Of a stretch of DNA of 64,000 nt, positions 33,012 through 41,321 are shown one piece after another. The notes under the pieces are model-generated. The model was not told the origin of the DNA and ran no database searches. It was given only the letters and a program-made list of their open reading frames with translations. The DNA comes from CADEDV01 sp964596345 (GTDB lineage: Bacteria; Bacteroidota; Bacteroidia; Chitinophagales; Chitinophagaceae). Numbering within the stretch: position 1 is the stretch's first letter; the number at the start of each line of letters is the position of its first letter. The translations under genes were made by a program, and so were the position numbers. The stretch spans positions 596,887 through 660,886 of the forward strand of contig CAZQSZ010000003.1 of the NCBI GenBank assembly GCA_964596345.1. Direction: 5' to 3'.

Positions 33012-35030
33012 ATGATCAGACTAAAGAAACCCAAACCCGGATTTTTTGAACAGATCGTTACGGACAATGTATTACTCCCCGTAACAGACCCTCAGCAGGG
33101 TATTGATTTCCTGATCCAGCTATTTGCAGAAGTGCGGCCCGCATTCGGCCGGCATAAAAAGAACCCCGACCAGAACCTGCAACGGGTCATTAAAGCCATT
33201 TATGAACAGCCGCTGGTACTGGCTAATGTGCAGCATGCTTTTCTTTCCCAACTCACCGGCACAAAACTTACAGCTGCGATCACCGAAAGCGGCATCCCGC
33301 TGGCCCGGAATTTCTGGCAGGAATTTTTCAGCCGCATCCGTCATAAATTATTACCACCTCTACAGGATGAAAATGATTTCCTGTATGTGCTGAACCGTAT
33401 CTTCTATAAAAAAAACGATTATGAATGGGTGGAAGCCATTCCCCGCAAAACATGGATATTATTTTTTGAGGCCATTGGTTTCAGCTTCAGTGCCCGTGAT
33501 AATTCCCTGCAATCAGAATTACTGCAGTCGTTAAAAATTCTTTCTTTCCAGGTGGCGCAATTGGGCCTGGAGAAAGAAGTGTTGCATTACCTGCCGGATG
33601 ATGATCAGCAGGATGATACGCCTTTTGTACTGCAGAATTATAAAGTGCATGAACTGGAAAAACTGCTGCTGAACAATGCCACCAATACCGCCATCATCAC
33701 CGCATCGGTGGAATTAAAAGCCATTATCCGGGATGCCTATGCATTGATTGATCATATCCGCGACAGCCATACCGATAAAGGAGCCAGCCTTAACCAGACC
33801 TATATCCTGCTAATTCTGTCCAACCGGCTGGAACGGATGCAACTGCTGGCCGATGTACTGGATGCCGACGGGCAGTTTGATACCGGCCGCCTCGTGGATA
33901 TATTCCGCCTGCTGGTAAGAAATGAAAAACGAAAGAACAGTATCCGTGAATTTTTATCACAGGGTGCCGGTTACCTGGCCTACCAGATCGCCGAACATAA
34001 AGGAACGAAGGGACATAAATACATCACCAACACCAGTAAGGAATACTGGCTGATGATCCGCAGTGCCATGTGGGGTGGTTTTATTGTTTGCTTTGTGGCC
34101 ATCTTTAAAAACCTGCTGGGCTTTTTAAAATTAGCTCCTTTCCCGCAGGGATTTTTATACAGCCTTAATTACAGTGCCGGTTTTATACTGATCGAGCAAA
34201 CCCATTCCACCCTCGCCACCAAGCAACCTGCTTTCACTGCCAGTGCTGTAGCTGTTTCCTTAGATAGTAAAAAGCAGGGTGGGGAACCTGATCTCAATAA
34301 CCTGGCCATTACCGTAGCCAAAGTATCCCGCAGCCAGATCGCTTCTTTTTTTGGTAACCTTATAATAGTTTTCCCGTTGACCTTTATCCTGGCCTGGGTC
34401 TTTGATCTTCTGTTTGGTTATAAGATCGCTGATAATGCGGCAGCCTGGAAATTGCTGCATGACCAGCATCCCTGGAACAGTCTTGCCCTGTTGTATGCCT
34501 GCTTTACCGGTTTGTTTTTATTTATCAGCGGTATCATTGCCGGCTATGTGCAGAATAAGATACAATATGGCCGCATCCGGGAGCGGCTGATCAAACACCC
34601 GGTGCTGCGGCAATCTCTTGCTGCAGCAAGACTTGAAAAAATAGCCGCCTTCATTGAAAAAAATGCAGGCTCCATCATCGGCAGTATAGCCCTGGGTTTT
34701 TTCCTGGGTTTTGCGGGCATCATCGGTAAGATATTCGGCATCCCATTCGATATCCGGCATATCACTATTGCGGCAGGCAATGCCGCCATTGGTGTGTATG
34801 GTCTAGGACTGCAGCATATTGACCCATGGTACCTGCTCACCGTTTTGGGCGGTGTGCTGGGTATTGGTTTCTTTAATTTCTTAGTCAGCTTTTCTTTGGC
34901 CTTTATTGTGGCGGTAAAATCAAGGGGTATCCACCTCTCGCAATATCCCCGCCTGTTCCGTATTACGGGCCGGTATTTTTTAAAAAATCCACGGGCATTT
35001 GTGTTACCGCCGAAGAGGGTTGGTGGGTAA
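33012..35030 (+). CDS. PF10136-type membrane protein ('site-specific recombinase' Gcr family)
   Basis: 672 residues. The first 350 are soluble and helical (FLSQGAGYLAYQIAEHKGTKGHKYI). They are followed by at least six hydrophobic segments between about 350 and 640. The central NYSAGFILIEQTHSTLATKQPAFTA is the hallmark of the family annotated as site-specific recombinase after Neisseria Gcr. The sequence shows no tyrosine or serine recombinase catalytic motif and is clearly an integral membrane protein, so that name is probably misleading. Its role is unknown. It follows hutI by about 100 nt and precedes the AT-rich island. A box TATTTTAG lies 6 nt before the ATG. Confidence 0.85.
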   Translation: MIRLKKPKPGFFEQIVTDNVLLPVTDPQQGIDFLIQLFAEVRPAFGRHKKNPDQNLQRVIKAIYEQPLVLANVQHAFLSQLTGTKLTAAITESGIPLARNFWQEFFSRIRHKLLPPLQDENDFLYVLNRIFYKKNDYEWVEAIPRKTWILFFEAIGFSFSARDNSLQSELLQSLKILSFQVAQLGLEKEVLHYLPDDDQQDDTPFVLQNYKVHELEKLLLNNATNTAIITASVELKAIIRDAYALIDHIRDSHTDKGASLNQTYILLILSNRLERMQLLADVLDADGQFDTGRLVDIFRLLVRNEKRKNSIREFLSQGAGYLAYQIAEHKGTKGHKYITNTSKEYWLMIRSAMWGGFIVCFVAIFKNLLGFLKLAPFPQGFLYSLNYSAGFILIEQTHSTLATKQPAFTASAVAVSLDSKKQGGEPDLNNLAITVAKVSRSQIASFFGNLIIVFPLTFILAWVFDLLFGYKIADNAAAWKLLHDQHPWNSLALLYACFTGLFLFISGIIAGYVQNKIQYGRIRERLIKHPVLRQSLAAARLEKIAAFIEKNAGSIIGSIALGFFLGFAGIIGKIFGIPFDIRHITIAAGNAAIGVYGLGLQHIDPWYLLTVLGGVLGIGFFNFLVSFSLAFIVAVKSRGIHLSQYPRLFRITGRYFLKNPRAFVLPPKRVGG

Positions 35031-35112
35031 AAATAAGTTAATGAGTATTCACATAGATCATCGCCAAGTCTGTTGCAGCTATTGTGTATATTTATTAACT
35101 AACGGTAATCAT

Positions 35113-35676
35113 ATGAAAGTTTTTCCGGCTCTTATACTATTACTATTCTTTTCGTGTCAATCAGCACAAAATTCAAAGGAAGAATCTAGTTTGAATTCAT
35201 ATCAGCCAAATTCGGAGTTTCCCAGTTTTGTTGACGAAATACTCAATTCAGAACTGAAAGGCTGGCAACTTGCTTCTAAAAGTAGCTGGGATGATAGCAC
35301 CTTTCTCATGTATCATACGGATTCTTCACAACTAAATTATTTCATTGAAGATTATAATTGCGATGGCAAGCAAGATTTTGCAGGCATTCTTAAGGACAGT
35401 GTCGGCAATTATGCAACCTATAAGATTTATTCAATTGAAGACAATTATATTTATAATCAATTAGAAAATTACGGGAAACAGACTCTATTGAATGTCGGGT
35501 TACGATTTATTAGCTCTCAAACACCTTTTCGTCACTATGATGGATTTTCAGAAACGTTCAAGTGCGGGGCAATTGAACGTTTTAATATTTATAACAATGG
35601 GAAAAAACTATTTTATGGTAACGAGAACGGATTTTATGAAATTGAAATGGGAGAACGAACGAGGCAATCTCCCTAA
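35113..35676 (+). CDS. Small lipoprotein, AT-rich gene
   Basis: 187 residues from the ATG at 35113; the frame is open from 34999 but that overlaps the previous gene. MKVFPALILLLFFSC is a lipoprotein signal with Cys15. The mature part contains YNCDGKQDFAGILKD, an Asp-rich loop of the kind found in FG-GAP/EF-hand-like domains, then about 90 residues without a recognised motif. Base composition drops sharply here compared with the previous gene, marking the left edge of a likely transferred segment. Function unknown. Confidence 0.7.
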   Translation: MKVFPALILLLFFSCQSAQNSKEESSLNSYQPNSEFPSFVDEILNSELKGWQLASKSSWDDSTFLMYHTDSSQLNYFIEDYNCDGKQDFAGILKDSVGNYATYKIYSIEDNYIYNQLENYGKQTLLNVGLRFISSQTPFRHYDGFSETFKCGAIERFNIYNNGKKLFYGNENGFYEIEMGERTRQSP

Positions 35677-35681
35677 AGCCC

Positions 35682-35700
35682 GGTTCGTATCTCACGAACC
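35682..35700 (+). terminator. Short hairpin after the AT-rich lipoprotein gene
   Basis: GGTTCGT (35682-35688) pairs with ACGAACC (35694-35700) around a 5-nt loop, 5 nt beyond the stop at 35676. Only TTT follows, so it is a weak terminator at best. Confidence 0.45.
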
Positions 35701-35797
35701 TTTGCGAGGTCCAAAGACAAACCTAAACATAATCATGAAATAAATTAATTATATTAGTAGAGAGAAATACTTTCAAGAACTACATAAACCTTATTTT

Positions 35798-36436
35798 ATG
35801 GCATTACCAGAACAATATCTTATTACCACTAAAAACTTAGATTCGTTTTTGAATTCCCTGCTAAATGCACAAGCTCCACAAAAATTTACTAATAAGTTTC
35901 TTGAGCAACTTGAATTTAAAAGCACAAACGATAGATTATTTATTGGGGTACTAAAATTTTTAAAATTTATCGATCAGAGTGGTATACCCCAAGATCGATA
36001 TTTTAAGTTTTTAGATCAAACACAGTCCAAAAAAATCTTAGCAGAAGCTATACGTGAAGCATATTCCGATCTGTTTACGGTTTATGTAAAAGCAAATGAA
36101 ATGAGTGCTGTTGATGTTAAAAACAAACTTAAAACCTTAACTCAAGGCTCTAAGTCTGATATAGTTCTCGGTTTTATGGCAAATACATTTACTGCTCTTT
36201 GCAAATATGCGGACTTCACAACATCTTCGTCAAAGGAAATAATAACAATAAAGAAAGATGACACCTCCGTTGAAGATTTAGGAAAACATGACGACTCACA
36301 AAAAATGACTCATGAATTAATAAACAAAAAAATAACAACAGAAATGCATTATAATATACAAATACACTTACCGGAAACAAGAGATATTACCGTTTATGAT
36401 GCTATTTTTAAAAGCCTAAAAGAGCATTTATTATGA
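35798..36436 (+). CDS. DUF5343 family protein
   Basis: 212 residues. ITTKNLDSFLNSLLNAQAPQKFTNKFLEQLEFKSTNDRLFIGVLKFLKFID, then ILAEAIREAYSDLFTVY and FMANTFTALCKYADF are the DUF5343 signature: a winged-helix-like fold of about 145 residues. A variable linker (150-180) leads to a C-terminal strand-helix motif, YNIQIHLPETRDITVYDAIFKSLKEHL, which I have seen at the ends of other putative defence proteins. Its stop overlaps the next start as ATGA, so it is coupled to the HEPN gene. It is probably the regulatory or sensor partner of that protein. The gene is AT-rich compared with its surroundings. Confidence 0.82.
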   Translation: MALPEQYLITTKNLDSFLNSLLNAQAPQKFTNKFLEQLEFKSTNDRLFIGVLKFLKFIDQSGIPQDRYFKFLDQTQSKKILAEAIREAYSDLFTVYVKANEMSAVDVKNKLKTLTQGSKSDIVLGFMANTFTALCKYADFTTSSSKEIITIKKDDTSVEDLGKHDDSQKMTHELINKKITTEMHYNIQIHLPETRDITVYDAIFKSLKEHLL

Positions 36437-37017
36437 ATAAGGATAGTCTTTATTCGTTTGTTTTTAAAGGAATTCTTACAGATGAAGCGTTAGACAAAAC
36501 TGAACGAATAAAAAAAACAAAATTTGGAAATGAGGAGTTCAAGCGTTTGCATGATGCACTTGGTATAAATGAATTAGATGAGGATTTAGTAACACAAGCA
36601 CAAAAAATGGCAATTGTATATACAGCAATTTGTGCATTCGAAAATACTATTAGGCGATTTGTTTCAAAAAAACTTCTTGAAAATAAAGGAGAGAATTGGT
36701 GGAATGAATGTGTTTCAGAAAAAATTAGAGTAAAAGCAGAAAGCAGACGTGACGAAGAGAATAAAATAAGATGGCATACTCCGAGAGGAGATAGTATTAT
36801 CAATTATACTGAATTTGGTGATCTTCTTACAATAATTCGGCTCTCTGACAACTGGCCTTTTTTTGAACCCCATTTATATTCAATTGAATGGGCTGATCAA
36901 ATTATAAAAACGCTAGAACGCTCTAGAAATGTTATAATGCATAGTGGTGAATTAGTAAATCAGGATATCGAAAGAATAGGTATGTACATACGAGATTGGC
37001 TTAATCAGGTAGGATAA
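36433..37017 (+). CDS. Swt1-type HEPN domain protein, putative RNase effector
   Basis: 194 residues, mostly helical. FENTIRRFVSKKLLE (about 69-83) and the C-terminal LERSRNVIMHSGEL match the Swt1-family HEPN fold. Arg165-Asn-x-x-x-His170 is the canonical catalytic R-x4-H motif with the preferred polar residue after Arg, as found in active HEPN ribonucleases. HEPN RNases are toxins or effectors in abortive infection, toxin-antitoxin and CRISPR systems. The 4-nt overlap with the DUF5343 gene points to a two-component module. There is no signal peptide. RNase activity is inferred from the motif only. Confidence 0.82.
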   Translation: MNKDSLYSFVFKGILTDEALDKTERIKKTKFGNEEFKRLHDALGINELDEDLVTQAQKMAIVYTAICAFENTIRRFVSKKLLENKGENWWNECVSEKIRVKAESRRDEENKIRWHTPRGDSIINYTEFGDLLTIIRLSDNWPFFEPHLYSIEWADQIIKTLERSRNVIMHSGELVNQDIERIGMYIRDWLNQVG

Positions 37018-37207
37018 ATATCTTGATTTACAAAACTTCTGTTTTACTTGCACACTTAATCGGTTATTGCAACTGCTTCTTTCTATTAGATTTTTCTACT
37101 TGTACTGCCCTTGAGTTTGGAATAATCAAAAAGTCATCCAACACTTTCACCCCCAAGCTTTTAGTCCAATAATAACCGCCCACCCAATTATTTTCCGAAA
37201 AAAGACG

Positions 37208-37234
37208 AATATTTATTGTTTATCAATAAATATT
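37208..37234 (+). promoter_or_regulatory. Inverted repeat, candidate operator of the DUF2975/HTH operon
   Basis: AATATTTATTG (37208-37218) and CAATAAATATT (37224-37234) are perfect 11-bp arms with a 5-nt spacer. The element ends 37 nt before the ATG at 37272, where a dimeric repressor such as the HTH protein of the same operon could bind. The sequence from 37018 to 37207 holds no gene that I can support. Confidence 0.55.
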
Positions 37235-37271
37235 TATTCATATTTGCATTATCAATTAAAACAACGCCAAT

Positions 37272-37826
37272 ATGGAAATCAGGATCACTACCAAACAGAT
37301 ACTCATTGTACTCTATATCATTGCATGGTTAGCTTTTGTCGGTCTGAGCATTGATGCCGGCGGATTTATCGTCAATACGGTTATTGACATGTGGTTCAAA
37401 CCGGCGGCTGCCGCTCATTTTTGGCGGCAGGCAGATATGTCGGCCCTGTATGCATATGACCGGGGGCATTTCTTATCTGTTGCCACACTGGTATGTATTG
37501 CCGCTGTTTTGAAAGCCATTCTGTTTTACCTGATCATAAAAATGATACACGATAAAAAGCTGGACCTGTCAAAGCCTTTCAATGAGGGGCTGCGACGTTT
37601 TATTGTCATTGCGGCTTACCTCGCCATCGGCATTAGTTTTTTTGCAGCCTGGGGAGCCAGAGAAATAGCCCGGTTTGTGAAACTGGGAGTAAAGATGCCT
37701 TCCCTTGAAACATTGTTGCTGGGCGGTGCCGATGTGTGGTTGTTCATGGGTGTTATTCTTTTTATTATAGCACAGATCTTTAAAAGAGGTATCGAAATCC
37801 AATCTGAAAACGATTTAACCGTATAA
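37272..37826 (+). CDS. DUF2975 family membrane protein
   Basis: 184 residues with four hydrophobic segments at about 9-31, 60-85, 105-127 and 146-168. This layout, with a small XRE-type regulator 3 nt downstream, is the standard DUF2975/YozG-like pair found across Bacteria. The membrane protein probably senses a signal or sequesters the regulator, but the biochemistry is unknown. A strong inverted repeat upstream (37208-37234) may be the operator. Base composition here returns toward the genome norm after the AT-rich island. Confidence 0.87.
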   Translation: MEIRITTKQILIVLYIIAWLAFVGLSIDAGGFIVNTVIDMWFKPAAAAHFWRQADMSALYAYDRGHFLSVATLVCIAAVLKAILFYLIIKMIHDKKLDLSKPFNEGLRRFIVIAAYLAIGISFFAAWGAREIARFVKLGVKMPSLETLLLGGADVWLFMGVILFIIAQIFKRGIEIQSENDLTV

Positions 37827-37829
37827 GCC

Positions 37830-38036
37830 ATGCCCATAATTGTAAACCTGGATGTGATGATGGCCAAACGAAAAATGTCGCTGAATGAGCTGTCGGAAAA
37901 AGTGGACCTGACCCTGGCCAACCTGTCCATACTCAAAACAGGGAAAGCCAAAGCTATCCGCTTCAGTACCCTCGAAGCTATTTGTAAAGTGCTGGATTGC
38001 CAGCCGGGAGATATACTGGAGTATTCCAAAAAATAA
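37830..38036 (+). CDS. XRE/YozG-like helix-turn-helix regulator
   Basis: 68 residues, nearly all helix-turn-helix: NLDVMMAKRKMSLNELSEKV, then LTLANLSILKTGKAKAIRFSTLEAICKVLDCQPGDILEY. This is the Cro/CI-type fold of YozG-like proteins that accompany DUF2975 genes. It starts 3 nt after the DUF2975 stop. It likely binds the inverted repeat at 37208-37234 and regulates its own operon; that is an inference from position. Confidence 0.9.
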   Translation: MPIIVNLDVMMAKRKMSLNELSEKVDLTLANLSILKTGKAKAIRFSTLEAICKVLDCQPGDILEYSKK

Positions 38037-38079
38037 TAGCTGTACCCGTTATTTTATCAATCATTCATCCGCATTGCAC

Positions 38080-38283
38080 ATGAAAAAAAATAACCATTAT
38101 CCCTTCAAAGTATTTATTGGAGCTGTTCTTTTGAGCATCCTGTTAAGTATGGGTTCCTGTACAGAAAGAAGAGAACCTGCTGAAAATAATACGGCTAAGC
38201 AGCATCCCGCACTGCGCTACCTCCAACCCGGCGGTATTATTACTTTCTATGCCCTTATTATTTTTAACAACGCCAATAAATAA
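38080..38283 (+). CDS. Very small lipoprotein
   Basis: 67 residues from the ATG at 38080; an in-frame TTG at 38074 would add two. The N-terminal half is a lipoprotein signal (FIGAVLLSILLSMGSC) with a polar tail of about 40 residues that includes a second hydrophobic patch (IITFYALIIF). The stop is followed at once by a hairpin terminator (38283-38307). It may be the last gene of the DUF2975/HTH operon, 43 nt away. No family recognised. Confidence 0.6.
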   Translation: MKKNNHYPFKVFIGAVLLSILLSMGSCTERREPAENNTAKQHPALRYLQPGGIITFYALIIFNNANK

Positions 38284-38307
38284 AGGCTATCTTCTAAAGA
38301 TAGCCTT
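38283..38307 (+). terminator. Hairpin terminator after the small lipoprotein gene
   Basis: AAGGCTATCTT (38283-38293) and AAGATAGCCTT (38297-38307) form a perfect 11-bp stem with a 3-nt loop, starting at the last base of the stop codon. Confidence 0.78.
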
Positions 38308-38359
38308 ACTGATAGCTGTCACACACTATGCAGCTATAATTAGGTTGTAACAAGGAAAA

Positions 38360-38470
38360 TTATCTGCCCCAGGTAAGAATCAGCACCACGGTGAGAAGGG
38401 CAAAAATTGTCCCAACGATCAAGTTTCCCTGTACGTTCACATCGTGCAAAAGAGAGTTGATTTTTTTCAT
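38360..38470 (-). CDS. 36-residue single-helix membrane peptide
   Basis: A short frame from the ATG at 38470 to the TAA at 38360 encodes 36 residues. It begins MKKINSLLHDVNVQGN and continues into a 17-residue hydrophobic helix ending in LTWGR. The polar N-terminus, single helix and basic end are those of a real membrane peptide rather than chance. A perfect 8-bp inverted repeat (AACCTGAT/ATCAGGTT) directly abuts the start codon. It lies 215 nt downstream of the P-type ATPase on the same strand and may be a small accessory subunit, but that is only a guess from position. Confidence 0.55.
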   Translation of the reverse strand: MKKINSLLHDVNVQGNLIVGTIFALLTVVLILTWGR

Positions 38471-38510
38471 AACCTGATTTTTAGTTTTCGAAAATGGTTT
38501 CGATCAGGTT
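38471..38510 (-). promoter_or_regulatory. Stem-loop touching the start codon of the 36-residue peptide
   Basis: AACCTGAT (38471-38478) and ATCAGGTT (38503-38510) pair, with the inner palindrome TTTTCGAAAA at 38485-38494. On the minus strand the stem ends at the base before the ATG at 38470, so it could block ribosome access or act as an operator. Confidence 0.45.
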
Positions 38511-38685
38511 TCCAGAGGGGCGGAGCAATCGGGCAGCTGAGTGCTGCGACAAGACAAGAGTACGGAGTTTTTTGGAAAAAGTCAATGACCTTTCTTTTTT
38601 ATAAACAGACAGACGGGTCATTTTATTGCCCTGCGGCCACTAAAAACTTGTTTTCCGGGAAACCAGTTCCCGCTTAGTAAACCGT

Positions 38686-41175
38686 CTAAGGCTTCCGGTT
38701 GCGTACATATTTCACAAACTCGAGGACCAGCAGGAGTGTAAAAGCTGCCGCCAGGGCGGGTATATAATGCCGGTAGCCCGGGAATTCGAAACTAAACAGC
38801 TGTTGCAATGCAGGGACAAACATGATCAGCAGCAATAGCAAAAAGGCGCCAAGCAGGATAGCCAGTATGGTAAGGTTTCTTTCTGCAATCACAGACAATA
38901 CCATCCTGGTATGCGAAAGGTTGGTCAGTATAAGAAATATATTGCCAATGATCAGGGAGGAAAAAGCTATGGTCCTGACCTCTCCGTCCGTATGACCTTC
39001 CTGAATAGAGAGGAAATAAACCACGATAACCATCAATAATAACAGCAGGCCACTCAGTAAACTGTAGAGTATTTTCCGGCTGCCAAAAAAAACCTCATCC
39101 GGCTTCCGTGGCGGGCGGCTCATGATTCCTTTTTCTTCCTGCTCGGTTTCAAAAGCCACTGAACATACCGGATCAATGATCATCTCCATGAAAACAATAT
39201 GCAATGGCATCAGCAAAACGGGGAGTGTATTAAAAAAAGCAGGCAAAAGGGCAAGGCCGATAATGGGTATATGTATAGCCATTATATACGACATCGCTTT
39301 TTGCAGGTTATCATAGATACGGCGGCCATTGCGGATGGCAGAAACAACTGAAATAAAATTATCATCCAGTAATACCAACGCTGCTGCTTCACGGGCCACA
39401 TCGGTTCCTTTATTGCCCATGGCAATGCCAATATCCGCTGCTTTCAGGGCCGGTGCATCGTTCACCCCGTCACCAGTCATTGCCACTACTTCACGGCGGG
39501 CTTTTAATGCTTTTACGATCCGTAACTTTTGTTCCGGCACCACCCGTGCAAAAATGCTGATGCCGGTGATTCTTTGTTGAAGGGCATCATCACTCAGCTG
39601 GTTCAGATCATCGCCGGTCATAATAGCATCCACAGGAGATATGCCGGCCTGCCCGGCAATGCTTTTGGCAGTAACCGGGTAATCACCGGTGATCATGATC
39701 ACTCTCACCCCGGCTGTATAGCATTCTTGTATGGCTTTGGGGACTTCCGGCCGCACCGGGTCTTCCAACCCGATCAGCCCGGTAAAAGAAAAATTAAATT
39801 CATGCTGCTGACCGGGCAGATCATTATTATGCTGTATAGCATTCGCAACAGCAATTACCCGGTATCCTTTTTCTGCCAGTGTCTGAACAGCTTTCAAGTG
39901 TGTGGCGGATTCAGCAGGGCTGAGTTTACAAAGCAAGAAAATACTTTCGGGGGCTCCTTTGGCAGAAACAGTAAGACTGGTTTCATCCGGTAACTGTGTT
40001 ACCCTTGTCATGGCAAGCAGTTCTCTTGTCAGCGGGTATTCTTTGACCAGCCGCGAAGCCCGTTTTTCCTTTTTATCATAGGTTTTGAATACCCGGTGTA
40101 TAGCGGTTTCCATTGGATCAACCGCATTTTCCTGTGAAGCAAGCGATCCATTCAAGATCAACGCTGCAATCTCTTCATACTCATTACCAAAATGATTACT
40201 GTAAATGATAGTGCGGCCATTATACAAAGCCACCACTTCCATTTTATTTTGTGTGATCGTACCCGTTTTATCTGTACAAAGCACTGTAGTGGAGCCCAGC
40301 GTTTCAATGGCAGAGGGCTTGCGGGTCAATACCTTTTTTTTAGACAGGCGCCATGCACCCAATGCCAGGAAAACCGTCAATACTACCGGGAATTCTTCCG
40401 GTAATATTGCCATAGCAGCAGCCAGCCCGTTCAGCACAGATTGCAGAAAATTCCCTCTCGTGAAATAAAAAGCAATGATCACCAACAGGCTGATGAAGAT
40501 GCCGGCAATGAATAATCTCCGGACCAGCACTTTCATTTCCTGCTGCAGTCGGGTTTCATCAGGGTCTATACTTTTTAAGGATAACCCGATTTTACCAAAC
40601 TCGGTATTGGCGCCTGTAGTTTCCACCCGGGCCCATCCTTTACCTTGCACCACCAGGGTGCCACTGAATACGTAATTCTTTTTCCCGGTTGTTTCATCAA
40701 CTGTTGATTTAACGACCGGCACAGATTCACCGGTCAGCAGTGATTCATCAATCGTTAAGTTGAGTGAGTTAAGCAATATTGCATCTGCAGCGACCCGGTC
40801 TCCTTCGTTGAGCAGCAGTATATCACCTGGCACTACTTCTCTGCCGGGAATCCTGGTTTCTTTCCCGTCTCTTATCACCAGTGCCCGGGGGGAGGAAAGA
40901 TTCTTTAATGCTTCCAGTGCCCTTTCGGTTTTGCGGTACTGGTAAAATGTAATGTAAATGATAATGAAAATGGTGCCGAGCATCACCAGGCCTTCTTTGT
41001 AATCGCCCAGGATCATATATAAAATACCACAGCTTATCAGCAACAGGAACATGGGTTCCCTGATCACTTCGGCAGCAATCCGCCAGATGTTTTTAGGCCG
41101 GGCAGAAGCCAGTTCATTATATCCAAATTCAGCCAGCTTGTTTTCAGCAGCTGCAGAACTTAAACCGGTGATCAT
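38686..41175 (-). CDS. P-type cation-transporting ATPase (P2A-like)
   Basis: 829 residues from the ATG at 41175, where the cation-ATPase N-terminal domain begins (MITGLSSAAAENKLAEFGYNEL); the frame is open to 41265 and a longer form is possible. The phosphorylated Asp302 is in CTDKTGT. TGES, GDGVNDAPALKAADIGIAMG and about ten transmembrane segments are present. The transmembrane-4 motif is PEEFPVVL rather than the PEGLP of Ca2+ pumps, and helix 6 reads MEMIIDPVCS. The ion is therefore uncertain (Ca2+, Mn2+ or other). It lies between the DUF2975 operon and ftcD. Confidence 0.9.
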   Translation of the reverse strand: MITGLSSAAAENKLAEFGYNELASARPKNIWRIAAEVIREPMFLLLISCGILYMILGDYKEGLVMLGTIFIIIYITFYQYRKTERALEALKNLSSPRALVIRDGKETRIPGREVVPGDILLLNEGDRVAADAILLNSLNLTIDESLLTGESVPVVKSTVDETTGKKNYVFSGTLVVQGKGWARVETTGANTEFGKIGLSLKSIDPDETRLQQEMKVLVRRLFIAGIFISLLVIIAFYFTRGNFLQSVLNGLAAAMAILPEEFPVVLTVFLALGAWRLSKKKVLTRKPSAIETLGSTTVLCTDKTGTITQNKMEVVALYNGRTIIYSNHFGNEYEEIAALILNGSLASQENAVDPMETAIHRVFKTYDKKEKRASRLVKEYPLTRELLAMTRVTQLPDETSLTVSAKGAPESIFLLCKLSPAESATHLKAVQTLAEKGYRVIAVANAIQHNNDLPGQQHEFNFSFTGLIGLEDPVRPEVPKAIQECYTAGVRVIMITGDYPVTAKSIAGQAGISPVDAIMTGDDLNQLSDDALQQRITGISIFARVVPEQKLRIVKALKARREVVAMTGDGVNDAPALKAADIGIAMGNKGTDVAREAAALVLLDDNFISVVSAIRNGRRIYDNLQKAMSYIMAIHIPIIGLALLPAFFNTLPVLLMPLHIVFMEMIIDPVCSVAFETEQEEKGIMSRPPRKPDEVFFGSRKILYSLLSGLLLLLMVIVVYFLSIQEGHTDGEVRTIAFSSLIIGNIFLILTNLSHTRMVLSVIAERNLTILAILLGAFLLLLLIMFVPALQQLFSFEFPGYRHYIPALAAAFTLLLVLEFVKYVRNRKP

Positions 41176-41321
41176 AGATTCTCTTTTCTGAATGTAATTT
41201 AAATCGCTACTGGTTTTATTGAATAGCCTGCTGTCATTCTGTGTTATGAGTCTTATCATAAACAAAAACAGCTGTGTTCTTTTTACCCTACATACAATAA
41301 CTTAGCAAGAAAACAGCCTGC

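Noticed and set aside
33012..35030. PF10136 'site-specific recombinase' as evidence of a mobile element
   Set aside because: The protein is a membrane protein with no recombinase active site; it does not mark an integration event.
38444..38677. 77-codon plus-strand frame upstream of the P-type ATPase gene's 3' end
   Set aside because: Composition is not protein-like, it overlaps the better supported 36-residue peptide gene on the other strand, and it has no motif.
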